Source of the DNA: Qipengyuania mesophila
GTDB lineage: Bacteria > Pseudomonadota > Alphaproteobacteria > Sphingomonadales > Sphingomonadaceae
DNA length: 64,000 nt
Direction: 5' to 3'
Assembly (NCBI RefSeq): GCF_019711655.1
Contig: NZ_JAIGNU010000001.1
Location: forward strand, 682,001-746,000
The position numbers and the translations under genes are program-made. Numbering within the stretch: the stretch's first letter is position 1; every line of letters begins with the position of its first letter. The notes under the pieces are model-generated. The model saw only the letters and a program-made list of their open reading frames with translations, was not told the origin of the DNA and made no database searches. Shown piece after piece: positions 10,602 through 19,293 of this stretch.

Positions 10602-10641
10602 GAGAGAGCCGCGCTGCCCGGGCAGTGCGGCTCTCTTTTTT
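10602..10641 (+). terminator. Strong Rho-independent terminator
   Basis: AGAGAGCCGC pairs with GCGGCTCTCT, and the interior CTGCCCGGGCAG extends the stem; a run of six T follows (about 10635-10641). It separates receptor transcription from the halogenase operon that begins about 40 bases later, so the operon is transcribed by read-through or from a promoter that is not obvious here. Confidence 0.85.
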
Positions 10642-10678
10642 GTCTCGCGTGCGTAGAGAGGGTATGGGACCGGGGATA

Positions 10679-12226
10679 ATGGCTGGCGAATTCAACAGGC
10701 TGGTGATCGTGGGCGGCGGCACGGCGGGCTGGCTGACCGCCTGCGTGCTCGCGGCGCGCCGACCCGAACTGGATGTGACGCTGGTCGAGGCCCCCGACAT
10801 CCCGACGATCGGCGTCGGCGAAGGCAGTTGGCCGACGCTGCGCGATACGCTCGCCACCATCGGGATCGACGAGGCAGACTTCCTCGAGGCCTGCGATGCG
10901 TCCTTCAAGCAGGGCTCGCGCTTCGACGGCTGGGTCGATGGCGCGCCCTCCGACAGCTATTACCACCCCTTCACCCCGCCGGTCGCAGGACCGATGGCGG
11001 AGGTGCTCGGCGCCTGGGCCCAGCGCGGCGACGGCACCTCCTTCGCCGCGGCTGTCAGCCCGCAGGCCGCGATCTGCGAGCGCGACCTCGCCCCGCGCCA
11101 ACGCGCCATGCCCGCCTATGCCGGGGCATTGAACTACGGCTACCACCTCGACGCGGGCAAGCTCGCCGCGCTGCTGGCGGGCCATGCGGTTGACAGGCTC
11201 GGCGTGAAGCATGTGCACGCCCAAGTGACCGGCGTGGAACGCGATGTGGACGGCCTGCTGACGCAGCTAGACCTGCGGGACGCGGAGCCGCTTGCCGGCG
11301 ACTTCTTCGTCGATTGCACCGGCATGGCGGCGCGGTTGATCTCCGGGGAACTGGGTGTCGGCTGGGTCGATCGCTCCGACGTTTCGTTCAACGACCGCGC
11401 GCTCGCGGTGCAGATACCGGTCGAGCCCGGTAGCGCGATCGCCTCGCAGACCATCGGCACCGCACACGAGGCGGGCTGGCTGTGGGACATCGCGCTGCCC
11501 ACGCGTCGCGGGATCGGCTGCGTCTATTCCTCGCGCTTCCTCGACGACGCCGGGGCCGAGCAAGTGCTCGCCGATTACGTCGCCGCGCAGGTCCCGGGTG
11601 CCGATATGGCCGCTCTCGCCCCGCGCAAGCTGCAATTCGCGACCGGGCATCGGGAAAGGTTCTGGGAGGGCAATTGCCTCTCCGTCGGGCTTTCGGCCGG
11701 CTTCATCGAGCCGCTCGAAGCCTCGGCCATCGTGCTGATCGAACTGTCGGCCAAGGCGCTTGCCGATGGCTACCCGCACAGCCGCGCCGCGCTTCCGCAT
11801 CTTGCCGACCGCTTCAACGCGCTGTTCCGCTATCGCTGGGACCGGATCGTCGATTTCCTCAAGCTGCATTACGTCCTCAGCCGGCGCGAGGAACCCTATT
11901 GGCGGGCGCAGCGCGGTGCGGCGAGTGTACCCGCCTCGCTGGCGGCGCAGCTCGAACTTTGGCGCGACCATCCGCCCGCGCCAGCCGACTTCCCCCAGGT
12001 GGACGAGATCTTCTCCGCCGCCAGCCAGCAATATGTCCTCTACGGCATGGGCTTTCCGCTCCCCGCCGAATGCAACGGCGCAGCGTCCGATGGCGCCGCC
12101 AAGCGGCTGGCCGAGATCGCCGAACGCAGCCGCGCCCTCGCCGCCGCGCTGCCTTCCAACCGAACCTATCTCGATGCATTGATCGCGAGCGCCCACAGCC
12201 GCGCCGCGCAAGGAGAAAACGCCTGA
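10679..12226 (+). CDS. Flavin-dependent tryptophan halogenase family protein (first copy)
   Basis: A 515-residue member of the Trp_halogenase family, which uses FADH2, O2 and halide to form hypohalous acid and a lysine chloramine. The FAD motif GGGTAGW is at residues 12-18, and the reactive Lys is Lys77 ([10 protein letters not shown]), close to Lys79 of PrnA. A Glu near residue 345 ([10 protein letters not shown]) matches the second catalytic residue. The usual WxWxIP signature reads WLWDIAL, so the Ile-Pro is altered. The start is ATG 10679; the in-frame ATG at 10664 is possible, and the earliest one lies in the terminator. First gene of a four-gene overlapping operon; the substrate is unknown. 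Confidence 0.88.
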   Translation: MAGEFNRLVIVGGGTAGWLTACVLAARRPELDVTLVEAPDIPTIGVGEGSWPTLRDTLATIGIDEADFLEACDASFKQGSRFDGWVDGAPSDSYYHPFTPPVAGPMAEVLGAWAQRGDGTSFAAAVSPQAAICERDLAPRQRAMPAYAGALNYGYHLDAGKLAALLAGHAVDRLGVKHVHAQVTGVERDVDGLLTQLDLRDAEPLAGDFFVDCTGMAARLISGELGVGWVDRSDVSFNDRALAVQIPVEPGSAIASQTIGTAHEAGWLWDIALPTRRGIGCVYSSRFLDDAGAEQVLADYVAAQVPGADMAALAPRKLQFATGHRERFWEGNCLSVGLSAGFIEPLEASAIVLIELSAKALADGYPHSRAALPHLADRFNALFRYRWDRIVDFLKLHYVLSRREEPYWRAQRGAASVPASLAAQLELWRDHPPAPADFPQVDEIFSAASQQYVLYGMGFPLPAECNGAASDGAAKRLAEIAERSRALAAALPSNRTYLDALIASAHSRAAQGENA

Positions 12227-12228
12227 CA

Positions 12229-12948
12229 ATGAGCAATCACCAGATCCTCAACACCGCCGATCACGCGCAATTGCGGGTCCATACCGGTGCCGGTGCGCAA
12301 TTCGGCGACGCCGCCATGGCGGCGCTGGTCGTGCCCGACGAGTTCCGGCAGTTGCAGGCGCATTATCCGATCGTATTCCGGCGCGACAACGAGAGCGGCA
12401 AGTTCACCGCGCTCGCCCTGTTCGGCTTCGAGAATGGCGAGAACCTGTTCCTCGACGGTAATGAATGGACCGCGCGCTACCGTCCGCTCTCGATCGCGGT
12501 CCAGCCCTTCCTCGTCGGCCAGGCGCCCGGCGGCGAAAGCGAAGGCCAGGTCCATATCGACATGGACCATCCGCGTGTCGCCAATGATGGCGAAGGCACG
12601 CTGCTGTTCGACGAGACCGGCAAGGCGACGCCCTTCCTCGAGGATATCTCGGGCAAGCTCGGCGTGCTCCATGCCGGGTATCAGGCCAGCGCCGATTTCT
12701 ACGAAGCGCTGGCACGCTACGAACTGCTCGAACCCTTTACCTTCGAAGTGCCGCTGTCGAACGGCTCGAAGCATTCGCTGGTCGGCTTCCACATGATCGA
12801 CGAGGACAAGCTGCGCGCGCTCGACGGCGACGCGCTCGGCGCGCTCCATGCCGAGGGTCACCTGCTGCCGATCTTCATGGCCGTCGCCTCGTTGTCGAAC
12901 CTTTCCACCCTCGTCGAACGCAAGGATGCGAAGGAGAGCCGTGGCTGA
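12229..12948 (+). CDS. SapC family protein
   Basis: A 239-residue SapC-family protein. Recognisable blocks are LNTADHAQLRV near the start, YPIVFRRDNESGKFTALALF, LFDETGKATPFLEDI and the C-terminal IDEDKLRALDGDALGALHAEG. The family was named for a Campylobacter S-layer-associated gene but has no established biochemical role. In alphaproteobacteria and Xanthomonas it recurs beside TonB receptors and Trp-halogenase genes. There is no signal peptide or membrane segment, so it is probably cytoplasmic. It starts two bases after the halogenase stop and overlaps the next gene by 8 bases, so it is translationally coupled on both sides. Confidence 0.88.
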   Translation: MSNHQILNTADHAQLRVHTGAGAQFGDAAMAALVVPDEFRQLQAHYPIVFRRDNESGKFTALALFGFENGENLFLDGNEWTARYRPLSIAVQPFLVGQAPGGESEGQVHIDMDHPRVANDGEGTLLFDETGKATPFLEDISGKLGVLHAGYQASADFYEALARYELLEPFTFEVPLSNGSKHSLVGFHMIDEDKLRALDGDALGALHAEGHLLPIFMAVASLSNLSTLVERKDAKESRG

Positions 12949-13972
12949 AGCCGATCCCTCGATCTTCGCGCAGATGAAGCAGGTGGAAGTGCGCGATGTG
13001 GCCGATGCGGCTGCCCTGTCGGACGTGCTCGACGGCCATCCGCAGCCCTTCGTCGTGCGCGGCCTCGTCAAGGACTGGCCGCTGGTCCGGGCGGGGCTCG
13101 AATCCCCGCGTGCCGCGCGGCAATATTTGCTCGAGCGATCGCGGCCGGTGCCCTTCACCGTCACCATCGGCCAGCCCGGTCGCGACGGGCGGCTGTTCTA
13201 CGACGACGATTTCGGGATGAATTTCCGCGAAGCGCGCGGCAAGCTGGGCGACATCTTCCGCGGCTTCGACGACAACGAAGGTCGCGCCGATGCCCCGGCG
13301 ATCTATCTCACCTCGGTCGACATGAAGCTGTTCTTCGACGGGCTCGTCGAAGACAACCCCTCTCCAGTCGGCGATCGCGATCCGCTCCAGAGCATCTGGA
13401 TCGGCACTTCGACCCGCGTCGCCGCGCACAATGATTTCCCGCGCAACCTCGCCTGCTGCGCGGTGGGCCGGCGGCGCTTCACCATCTTCCCGCCCGAGCA
13501 GTTCGAAAACCTCTATATCGGCCCGCTCGAAAACACCCCGGCGGGCCGTGCGGTCAGCATGGTCGATTTCCACGAGCCCGATTTCGAAACCTATCCCCGC
13601 TTCGCCGAGGCGCTCGACCATGCGCAGGTGGTCGAACTCGAACCAGGCGATGCGGTCTATATCCCGTCGATGTGGTGGCACCATGTGGAGGGGCTGTCCG
13701 CCTTCAACGTGCTGGTGAACTACTGGTGGCGCGACACGCCCGCCTTTCTCGGTCAGCCGCAGGAGGCGCTCAACCACGCCATCCTGGCGATCCGCGACCT
13801 GCCCGCCGAGGAGCGCGCGCTGTGGCGCAAGCTGTTCGATCACTATGTGTTCGAAAACCCGCCCGGCGTCGCCGAGCACATTCCCGAGCAGGCGCGCGGC
13901 GTGCTCGCCCCACTGACGGCCAAGACCGCGGGCCAGCTCCGCGCCTTCCTCCTGAGGACACTGAACCGATGA
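12941..13972 (+). CDS. Cupin-like / JmjC-fold Fe(II) 2-oxoglutarate oxygenase
   Basis: A 343-residue cupin_8 protein of the JmjC/FIH type. The metal-binding facial triad is His163 and Asp165 (RVAAHNDFPRN) with His248 (SMWWHHVEG). GRRRFTIFPPEQ and ELEPGDAVYIPSMWWH are the family core. Known relatives hydroxylate protein side chains, so a protein substrate is a reasonable inference. The start is GTG at 12941, with AAGGAGAG 3-10 bases upstream; translation would begin inside the last codons of the SapC gene. The stop overlaps the next halogenase start (ATGA). Confidence 0.87.
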   Translation: MAEADPSIFAQMKQVEVRDVADAAALSDVLDGHPQPFVVRGLVKDWPLVRAGLESPRAARQYLLERSRPVPFTVTIGQPGRDGRLFYDDDFGMNFREARGKLGDIFRGFDDNEGRADAPAIYLTSVDMKLFFDGLVEDNPSPVGDRDPLQSIWIGTSTRVAAHNDFPRNLACCAVGRRRFTIFPPEQFENLYIGPLENTPAGRAVSMVDFHEPDFETYPRFAEALDHAQVVELEPGDAVYIPSMWWHHVEGLSAFNVLVNYWWRDTPAFLGQPQEALNHAILAIRDLPAEERALWRKLFDHYVFENPPGVAEHIPEQARGVLAPLTAKTAGQLRAFLLRTLNR

Positions 13973-15471
13973 GTAGCGACTACAAGCCCCGCAGGATCGT
14001 GGTGGCGGGCGGCGGCACCGCCGGCTGGATGGCCGCCGCCGCACTGGCCAAGACCATGGGCGACGCGATCGAGCTGACGCTGGTCGAAAGCGACGCGATC
14101 GGCACGGTCGGCGTGGGCGAGGCGACGATCCCGCCGCTGATCGCCTTCAACAAGCTGCTCGGCATCAACGAAGCCGAGTTCATGCGCGAGACGCAGGCGA
14201 CCTTCAAGCTCGGTATCGAGTTCGAGAACTGGAAGGTCGAAGGCGAGAAATACTTCCATTCCTTCGGTTCGACCGGGCGCGATCACTGGTCGGCCGGCTT
14301 CCAGCATTTCTGGGGCGAAGGCCTGCAGAGGGGCCACACGCAGAGCTATGACGACTATTGCCTCGAACTGCTCGCCGCCTATGCCGGCAAGTTCGCGCAC
14401 CTGCCCGAGAACCGGCTGAACTACGCCTTCCATCTCAACGCCACCGCCTATGCCACCTTCCTGCGAAGGATCGCCGAGGCGGCGGGTGCCACCCGCGTCG
14501 AAGGCAAGATCGCGCAGGTCGAACTCGATGCCGAGAAGGGCAATATCGCCGCGATCCGGCTCGAGGACGGCCAGCGGCTCGAAGGCGATTTGTTCGTCGA
14601 CTGCACGGGCTTTCGCGCGCTGCTGATCGAGGGCGCGCTGCACGTCGGTTACGACGACTGGACGCACCATCTGCCCTGCGACAGCGCGATCGCGGTGCAG
14701 ACCGAGCTGGCCGGGCCGCCCCTCCCCTATACCCGCGCCATCGCGCATGATGCGGGCTGGCAATGGCGGATCCCGCTGCAGCATCGCGGCGGGAACGGCA
14801 TCGTCTATTGCAGCCGCTACCTGTCGAAGGATGCGGCGCAGGATCGGCTGATGTCGACGCTCGAAGGCAAGCCGATCAGCGAGCCGCGCGCGATCCCCTT
14901 CACCACCGGCGCGCGGCGCAAGCAGTGGCACCGCAACTGTATCGCCATCGGGCTGTCGTCGGGCTTCCTCGAGCCGCTCGAATCGACCAGCATCCACCTG
15001 ATCCAGCGCGCCGTTATCCGGCTGCTCAGGATGATGCCCGCGGGCGAGGTCAGCGAGCGCGACGTGGCCGAATTCAACGACCAGCAGCTGACCGACATGG
15101 TCCAGGTGCGCGACTTCCTGATCCTGCACTACAAGGCCACCGAACGGAGCGACAGCCCGTTCTGGCGCCAGTGCGCGACGATGGACATACCCGACAGCCT
15201 GACCCAGAAGATCGAGCTGTTCCGCGAGACCGGGCGGGTGTTCCGCAAGAACGAGGAACTCTTCGTCGAGAACAGCTGGGTCCAGGTCATGCTTGGCCAG
15301 GGTATCATGCCGCGCGCCTTCCACCCGGTGGCCAAGAAGATGAGCGACGACGAGCTCGCGCTGTTCCTCAAGACACTGCGCGAGAATGTTGCGCGAACGG
15401 TGGCGAGCCTGCCCGACCACCACGCCTATGTGGCGCAATATTGCGGGGCAAAAGCGGCGCAGGCCGCATAG
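13969..15471 (+). CDS. Flavin-dependent tryptophan halogenase family protein (second copy)
   Basis: A 500-residue flavin-dependent halogenase. The FAD-binding GGGTAGW is at residues 14-20, GVGEATIPP follows, and the reactive lysine is Lys80 (QATFKLGIEF). The complete WxWxIP signature is present as WQWRIP, and the catalytic Glu region reads SSGFLEPLESTSIH. It therefore has the full set of halogenase motifs, unlike the first copy. It is closest in character to BrvH/Xanthomonas-type halogenases encoded beside TonB receptors, which act on indole-like compounds in vitro. Last gene of the overlapping operon. No reductase is in the operon; reduced flavin must come from elsewhere. Confidence 0.92.
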   Translation: MSSDYKPRRIVVAGGGTAGWMAAAALAKTMGDAIELTLVESDAIGTVGVGEATIPPLIAFNKLLGINEAEFMRETQATFKLGIEFENWKVEGEKYFHSFGSTGRDHWSAGFQHFWGEGLQRGHTQSYDDYCLELLAAYAGKFAHLPENRLNYAFHLNATAYATFLRRIAEAAGATRVEGKIAQVELDAEKGNIAAIRLEDGQRLEGDLFVDCTGFRALLIEGALHVGYDDWTHHLPCDSAIAVQTELAGPPLPYTRAIAHDAGWQWRIPLQHRGGNGIVYCSRYLSKDAAQDRLMSTLEGKPISEPRAIPFTTGARRKQWHRNCIAIGLSSGFLEPLESTSIHLIQRAVIRLLRMMPAGEVSERDVAEFNDQQLTDMVQVRDFLILHYKATERSDSPFWRQCATMDIPDSLTQKIELFRETGRVFRKNEELFVENSWVQVMLGQGIMPRAFHPVAKKMSDDELALFLKTLRENVARTVASLPDHHAYVAQYCGAKAAQAA

Positions 15472-15537
15472 GCCGGGGTTCTCAGCTCGGCAGGTTCCTA
15501 TTAGCGAAACGGGTAGTACGGGGGATTAGTCACACTC

Positions 15538-16599
15538 ATGGGACGGCGGCGCCAGTCAGTCACCATCAAGCATGTTGCAGCCGATGCGGGGGTTTCCCTG
15601 CAGACGGTCAGCCGCGTGATCAACAACGAGCCCAATGTGCGGCCGGCAATGAAGGCCAAGGTCCAGGCGAGCATCGACAAGCTCGGCTACGTCCCCTCGA
15701 TCGCGGCCCGGCGGATGAGCGGTTCGCGCTCCTACCTGATCCTCGCGATCAACGACCGCGACCGCACGATTGCCGACTGGCAGGCGCGCGATGGGCGCGA
15801 CTGGGTCGACCAGATGCTGCTCGGCGGGATGCTGACCGCGGCGGAGCGCGGCTATCGCATGATCTTCGAACTGGTCGACACGCATAGCGACCATGTCGAA
15901 CGCGAGCTCGGCGCGGCGATCGCCGCGCTGCAGCCCGACGGCGTCATCGTGACCCCGCCGCATTCGGAAAACCCGCAGATCACCGGCTTCCTCGCCGAAA
16001 GCGGCATCCCCTTCGCGCGGATCGGTTCGACCGAGGAAGGCCCCGGCATCCGCATGACGATGGGCGACGAATTGCTGGCGGGCAAGGCGACCGACCATCT
16101 CATCGAACTCGGCCACACGCGGATCGGCTTCATCGCCGGTCCCGACGAATACAGCCTTGCCGGCTGGCGCGTCGACGGATGGCGCGAAGCGATGGAGAAT
16201 GCCGAGCTCGATTGCGAGGGCCTGCTCGAAAAGGGGGATTTCAGCTTCGAGAGCGGGCTGCCCGCGGCCCGCGCCCTGCTCGACCGGGCCACGCCGCCGA
16301 CCGCGATCATCGCCAGCAGCGACCAGATGGCGCTCGCGACGCTCGACGTGGCCAAGGAGCGGGGCCTTCGCGTGCCGCAGGATCTTTCGATCGTCAGCTT
16401 CGACAATACGCCCGTGGTGCGCTTCTGCACCCCCGCCCTTACCGCGCTCGACCAGCCCATCGCGCGGACCGCGGCGCGCGCGGTCGAACTGCTCATCGAC
16501 CTGCGCAACAACGGTATTCCGGAGGCACCGGTGGTGGTCGAAGGCGAATTGATCGTCCGCGGCTCGACCGCGCGGGCGCCGAGCGAACGCAAGAACTGA
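15538..16599 (+). CDS. LacI-family transcriptional regulator
   Basis: A 353-residue repressor. The N-terminal LacI helix-turn-helix (TIKHVAADAGVSLQTVSRVI, residues 9-28) and hinge (SIAARRMSGS) are followed by a periplasmic-binding-protein-like sugar domain ending in VVEGELIVRGSTA. The hinge and the Val/Leu recognition helix suggest binding to CG-centred palindromes. It sits between the halogenase operon and the GH3 gene, and matching AACGTT sites precede the TonB receptor and the GH3 gene but not its own start. It probably senses a mono- or disaccharide released by the locus. Confidence 0.93.
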   Translation: MGRRRQSVTIKHVAADAGVSLQTVSRVINNEPNVRPAMKAKVQASIDKLGYVPSIAARRMSGSRSYLILAINDRDRTIADWQARDGRDWVDQMLLGGMLTAAERGYRMIFELVDTHSDHVERELGAAIAALQPDGVIVTPPHSENPQITGFLAESGIPFARIGSTEEGPGIRMTMGDELLAGKATDHLIELGHTRIGFIAGPDEYSLAGWRVDGWREAMENAELDCEGLLEKGDFSFESGLPAARALLDRATPPTAIIASSDQMALATLDVAKERGLRVPQDLSIVSFDNTPVVRFCTPALTALDQPIARTAARAVELLIDLRNNGIPEAPVVVEGELIVRGSTARAPSERKN

Positions 16600-16732
16600 G
16601 CACATCCGAGCCGCATCCGGTGCCCGATTTCCTGCGGCGCCCCCCTCCGCCCTACGCCGGGTGCGACGGCAACAAGCAAGAGCGTTGATCCACCGCTTGA
16701 TTTTCCTCCGATTGCATGGCACCCCTCACGAT

Positions 16733-16746
16733 TGATAACGTTCTCA
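16733..16746. promoter_or_regulatory. LacI-type operator before the GH3 gene
   Basis: TGATAACGTTCTCA is an imperfect palindrome centred on AACGTT, 33 bases before the GH3 start. It shares TGATAACGTTC with the reverse strand of the site at 7444-7455. Its position overlaps where a promoter would be expected, which suits repression by the LacI protein encoded just upstream. Confidence 0.65.
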
Positions 16747-16778
16747 TTCAAATCGGGGACGCTGAGGGGATTATTGGA

Positions 16779-19181
16779 ATGAAAGCGTTTCTGACGTCGA
16801 CGGCTGCGGCCATCTGCCTTGCCGGGTGTACCACGGCCCCGGCCGAATTGCGGGATGCGCCGGCGGTGCAGGCGCCGCAGTCCACCGAGGATGCGCGCGT
16901 CGCCGATCTCATTTCGCGCATGAGCCTCGAGCGCAAGGTCGCGCAGCTGATCCAGCCGCAGATCAATTCCTTCACCGCCGCCGACATGGAACGCTACCGC
17001 TTCGGGAGCTATCTCAACGGCGGCAACGGCGGCCCCTATGGCGACGAATACGCGCCCGCGAGCGAGTGGCTGCGGCTGGCCGACGAAATGTATCTCGCCT
17101 CGGTCAAGCCGCTCCCCGGCGACGAGCCGGCGATCCCGACCATGTGGGGCACCGATGCCGTCCACGGCCACACCAATGTCGTTGGCGCGACCATCTTCCC
17201 GCACAACATCGCGCTCGGCGCGACGCGCGATGCCGACTTGGTCCGCCGGATCGGCGAAGCGACCGCGGTCGAGATCGAAGTGACCGGGATCGACTGGAAT
17301 TTCTCGCCCACGGTTGCGGTCGCGCAGGACGACCGCTGGGGCCGGACCTACGAGAGCTATTCGGAAGATCCGCGGATCGTCGCTCCGCTGGGCGCGGCGC
17401 TGGTCGAAGGGCTCCAGGGCCGCAAGGGCGATCCCGACCGCCTCGGCGCCGGCCATGTCATCGCCACCGCCAAGCATTTCTTCGGCGACGGTGGCACCGA
17501 CCAGGGCGTCGACCAGGGCGAGGTCACCGGCGATATCGAGGCGCTGAAGACAATCCACGCCGCCCCCTACCCCGCCGCGATCGGCGCCGGTGTCGAGGCC
17601 ATCATGGCCAGCTTCAATTCGATCAACGGCAAGAAGATGCACGGCAACAAGTCACTGCTGACCGACGTGCTGCGCGGCGAACTGGGCTTCGACGGCCTCG
17701 TCGTGGGCGACTGGAACGGACACGGCCAGGTGGCCGGCTGCACCAATACCGATTGCCCGCAATCGCTGCTCGCCGGGCTCGACATCTACATGGTGCCCGA
17801 CGACTGGAAGGGCCTGCTCGAAACACTGGTCGGGCAGGTCGAAGACGGAACGATCCCGATGGCAACGCTCGACGAGGCCGTCACTCGCATCCTGCGCGTC
17901 AAGCTGCGAGCCGGGCTGCTTGACGGCGCCGTGAAGCCTTCCGATCGCCCCAATGCCGGCCAGCTTGAACTGCTCGGTTCGCCCGAGCATCGCGCGATCG
18001 CGCGCGAGGCGGTGGCGAAATCGCAGGTGCTGCTCAAGAACAACGGTGTCCTGCCGCTGCAGGCAGGCGCGAACATCCTCGTCGCGGGCACTGCCGCCGA
18101 CGACATCGCGCAGGCATCGGGCGGCTGGACGCTGACCTGGCAGGGCGGCGGCGACCTCGACAACAGCTATTTCCCGGGGGCGACCTCGATCTGGAGCGGC
18201 CTCAAGGCGGCGACCGAGGAAAGCGGCGGCAAGGCGACGCTCTCGGCCGACGGCAGCTATGGCGAGAAGCCCGACGTCGCGATCGTCGTCTTCGGCGAAA
18301 AGCCCTATGCCGAATTCGCCGGCGACCGGAAGCATCTCGGCTTCACCGACGAGGAAGGGCTCGACCTGCTGCGCAAGTTCAAGGTTGAGGGAATCCCGAC
18401 CGTCGCCGTGTTCCTTTCGGGCCGGCCGATGTGGGTCAATCGCGAACTCAACGCCGCCGATGCCTTCGTCGCCTCGTGGCTGCCGGGTAGCGAGGGCGAA
18501 GGGATCGCCGACGCGCTGACCGGCGCGCGGCCCGCGACCGGCAAGCTCGGTTTCAGCTGGCCTGCGACCTGCGACTTCGGCCCGTTGAACGGTCCGCAGG
18601 GTGCGCTCTTCCCCGTCGGATACGGCCGCTCGCTCGAGGATACGTCCGCCACGCCGCAGCTCGACGAGACCTGCGCCCCGCTGCTCGAAGGACCCTCGCG
18701 CGCACTGTTCGAATCCGGGCGGCTCGCCGATGGCGCAATCGCTTTCGTCACCAAGCCCAACATCACCGGCGAAGGCGAGCTGCTCGCGCAGATGCGCGGC
18801 GACATCACCGATGCTGGCGTGAGCGTTCGCAGCGTGGACCGGAATGCGCAGGAGGACGCGCGCGAGGTTTCGATGCGTGCCGGATCGCGCTTCGGCCTCG
18901 CGCAGGATCGCGACAGCGGCGGCGCCTATCGTATCGCCTACGAGGTGATGACGCGACCGACGGCGCCGATCGCCCTGCGGGTCGGCGAGGACGCCGTGGT
19001 GGACCTGACCGACAAGTTCGCGCTCGCCCACGGCAAAGGTTGGCGCGAGATGCTGATCACCGAGGCCTGCGCGCCGGGTCTGGGCCAGCGCATCCGCTTC
19101 GAGACAGAAGGCGACATAAGTTTCCGGATTTCCAGCGTAACGCGCGAGGACGTGCCAGAGGGCACCGCCTGCTCGTTCTGA
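16779..19181 (+). CDS. Glycoside hydrolase family 3 lipoprotein (beta-glucosidase/exoglucanase type)
   Basis: An 800-residue GH3 enzyme. A lipoprotein signal ends in LAGC with Cys17 as the lipidation site, so it is membrane-anchored, probably facing the periplasm. The TIM-barrel part carries GTDAVHGH (125-131), ATAKHFFGDG (KH at 232-233) and the nucleophile Asp311 in LVVGDWNGHGQV. The alpha/beta sandwich holds AIVVFGEKPYAEFAGD, and a ~150-residue C-terminal module resembles the extra domain of ExoP-type exo-1,3/1,4-beta-glucanases. It would release glucose from beta-glucan oligosaccharides imported by the receptor. The frame is open to 16716, but the signal peptide begins at 16779. Confidence 0.93.
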   Translation: MKAFLTSTAAAICLAGCTTAPAELRDAPAVQAPQSTEDARVADLISRMSLERKVAQLIQPQINSFTAADMERYRFGSYLNGGNGGPYGDEYAPASEWLRLADEMYLASVKPLPGDEPAIPTMWGTDAVHGHTNVVGATIFPHNIALGATRDADLVRRIGEATAVEIEVTGIDWNFSPTVAVAQDDRWGRTYESYSEDPRIVAPLGAALVEGLQGRKGDPDRLGAGHVIATAKHFFGDGGTDQGVDQGEVTGDIEALKTIHAAPYPAAIGAGVEAIMASFNSINGKKMHGNKSLLTDVLRGELGFDGLVVGDWNGHGQVAGCTNTDCPQSLLAGLDIYMVPDDWKGLLETLVGQVEDGTIPMATLDEAVTRILRVKLRAGLLDGAVKPSDRPNAGQLELLGSPEHRAIAREAVAKSQVLLKNNGVLPLQAGANILVAGTAADDIAQASGGWTLTWQGGGDLDNSYFPGATSIWSGLKAATEESGGKATLSADGSYGEKPDVAIVVFGEKPYAEFAGDRKHLGFTDEEGLDLLRKFKVEGIPTVAVFLSGRPMWVNRELNAADAFVASWLPGSEGEGIADALTGARPATGKLGFSWPATCDFGPLNGPQGALFPVGYGRSLEDTSATPQLDETCAPLLEGPSRALFESGRLADGAIAFVTKPNITGEGELLAQMRGDITDAGVSVRSVDRNAQEDAREVSMRAGSRFGLAQDRDSGGAYRIAYEVMTRPTAPIALRVGEDAVVDLTDKFALAHGKGWREMLITEACAPGLGQRIRFETEGDISFRISSVTREDVPEGTACSF

Positions 19182-19195
19182 ACGAATGCATTCGT
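19182..19195. promoter_or_regulatory. 14-bp perfect palindrome between GH3 and sugar permease genes
   Basis: ACGAATGCATTCGT is a perfect palindrome that starts on the base after the GH3 stop codon and lies 98 bases before the permease start. It may be a regulator site for the permease. It does not match the AACGTT sites, so it is unlikely to bind the same LacI protein. Confidence 0.35.
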
Positions 19196-19293
19196 ATTCG
19201 TCTTGTGACGCGGTTATGGCGTGTCACACGACGCACAAAGAAATACGGCCCGGGCACCCATAAATCGCACCGGCTCCAGGGAGGAATTCTGAC

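Noticed and set aside
10679..15471. Halogenase genes as part of a natural-product biosynthetic cluster
   Set aside because: No NRPS, PKS, RiPP precursor or prenyltransferase genes are nearby; the neighbours are glycan uptake genes.
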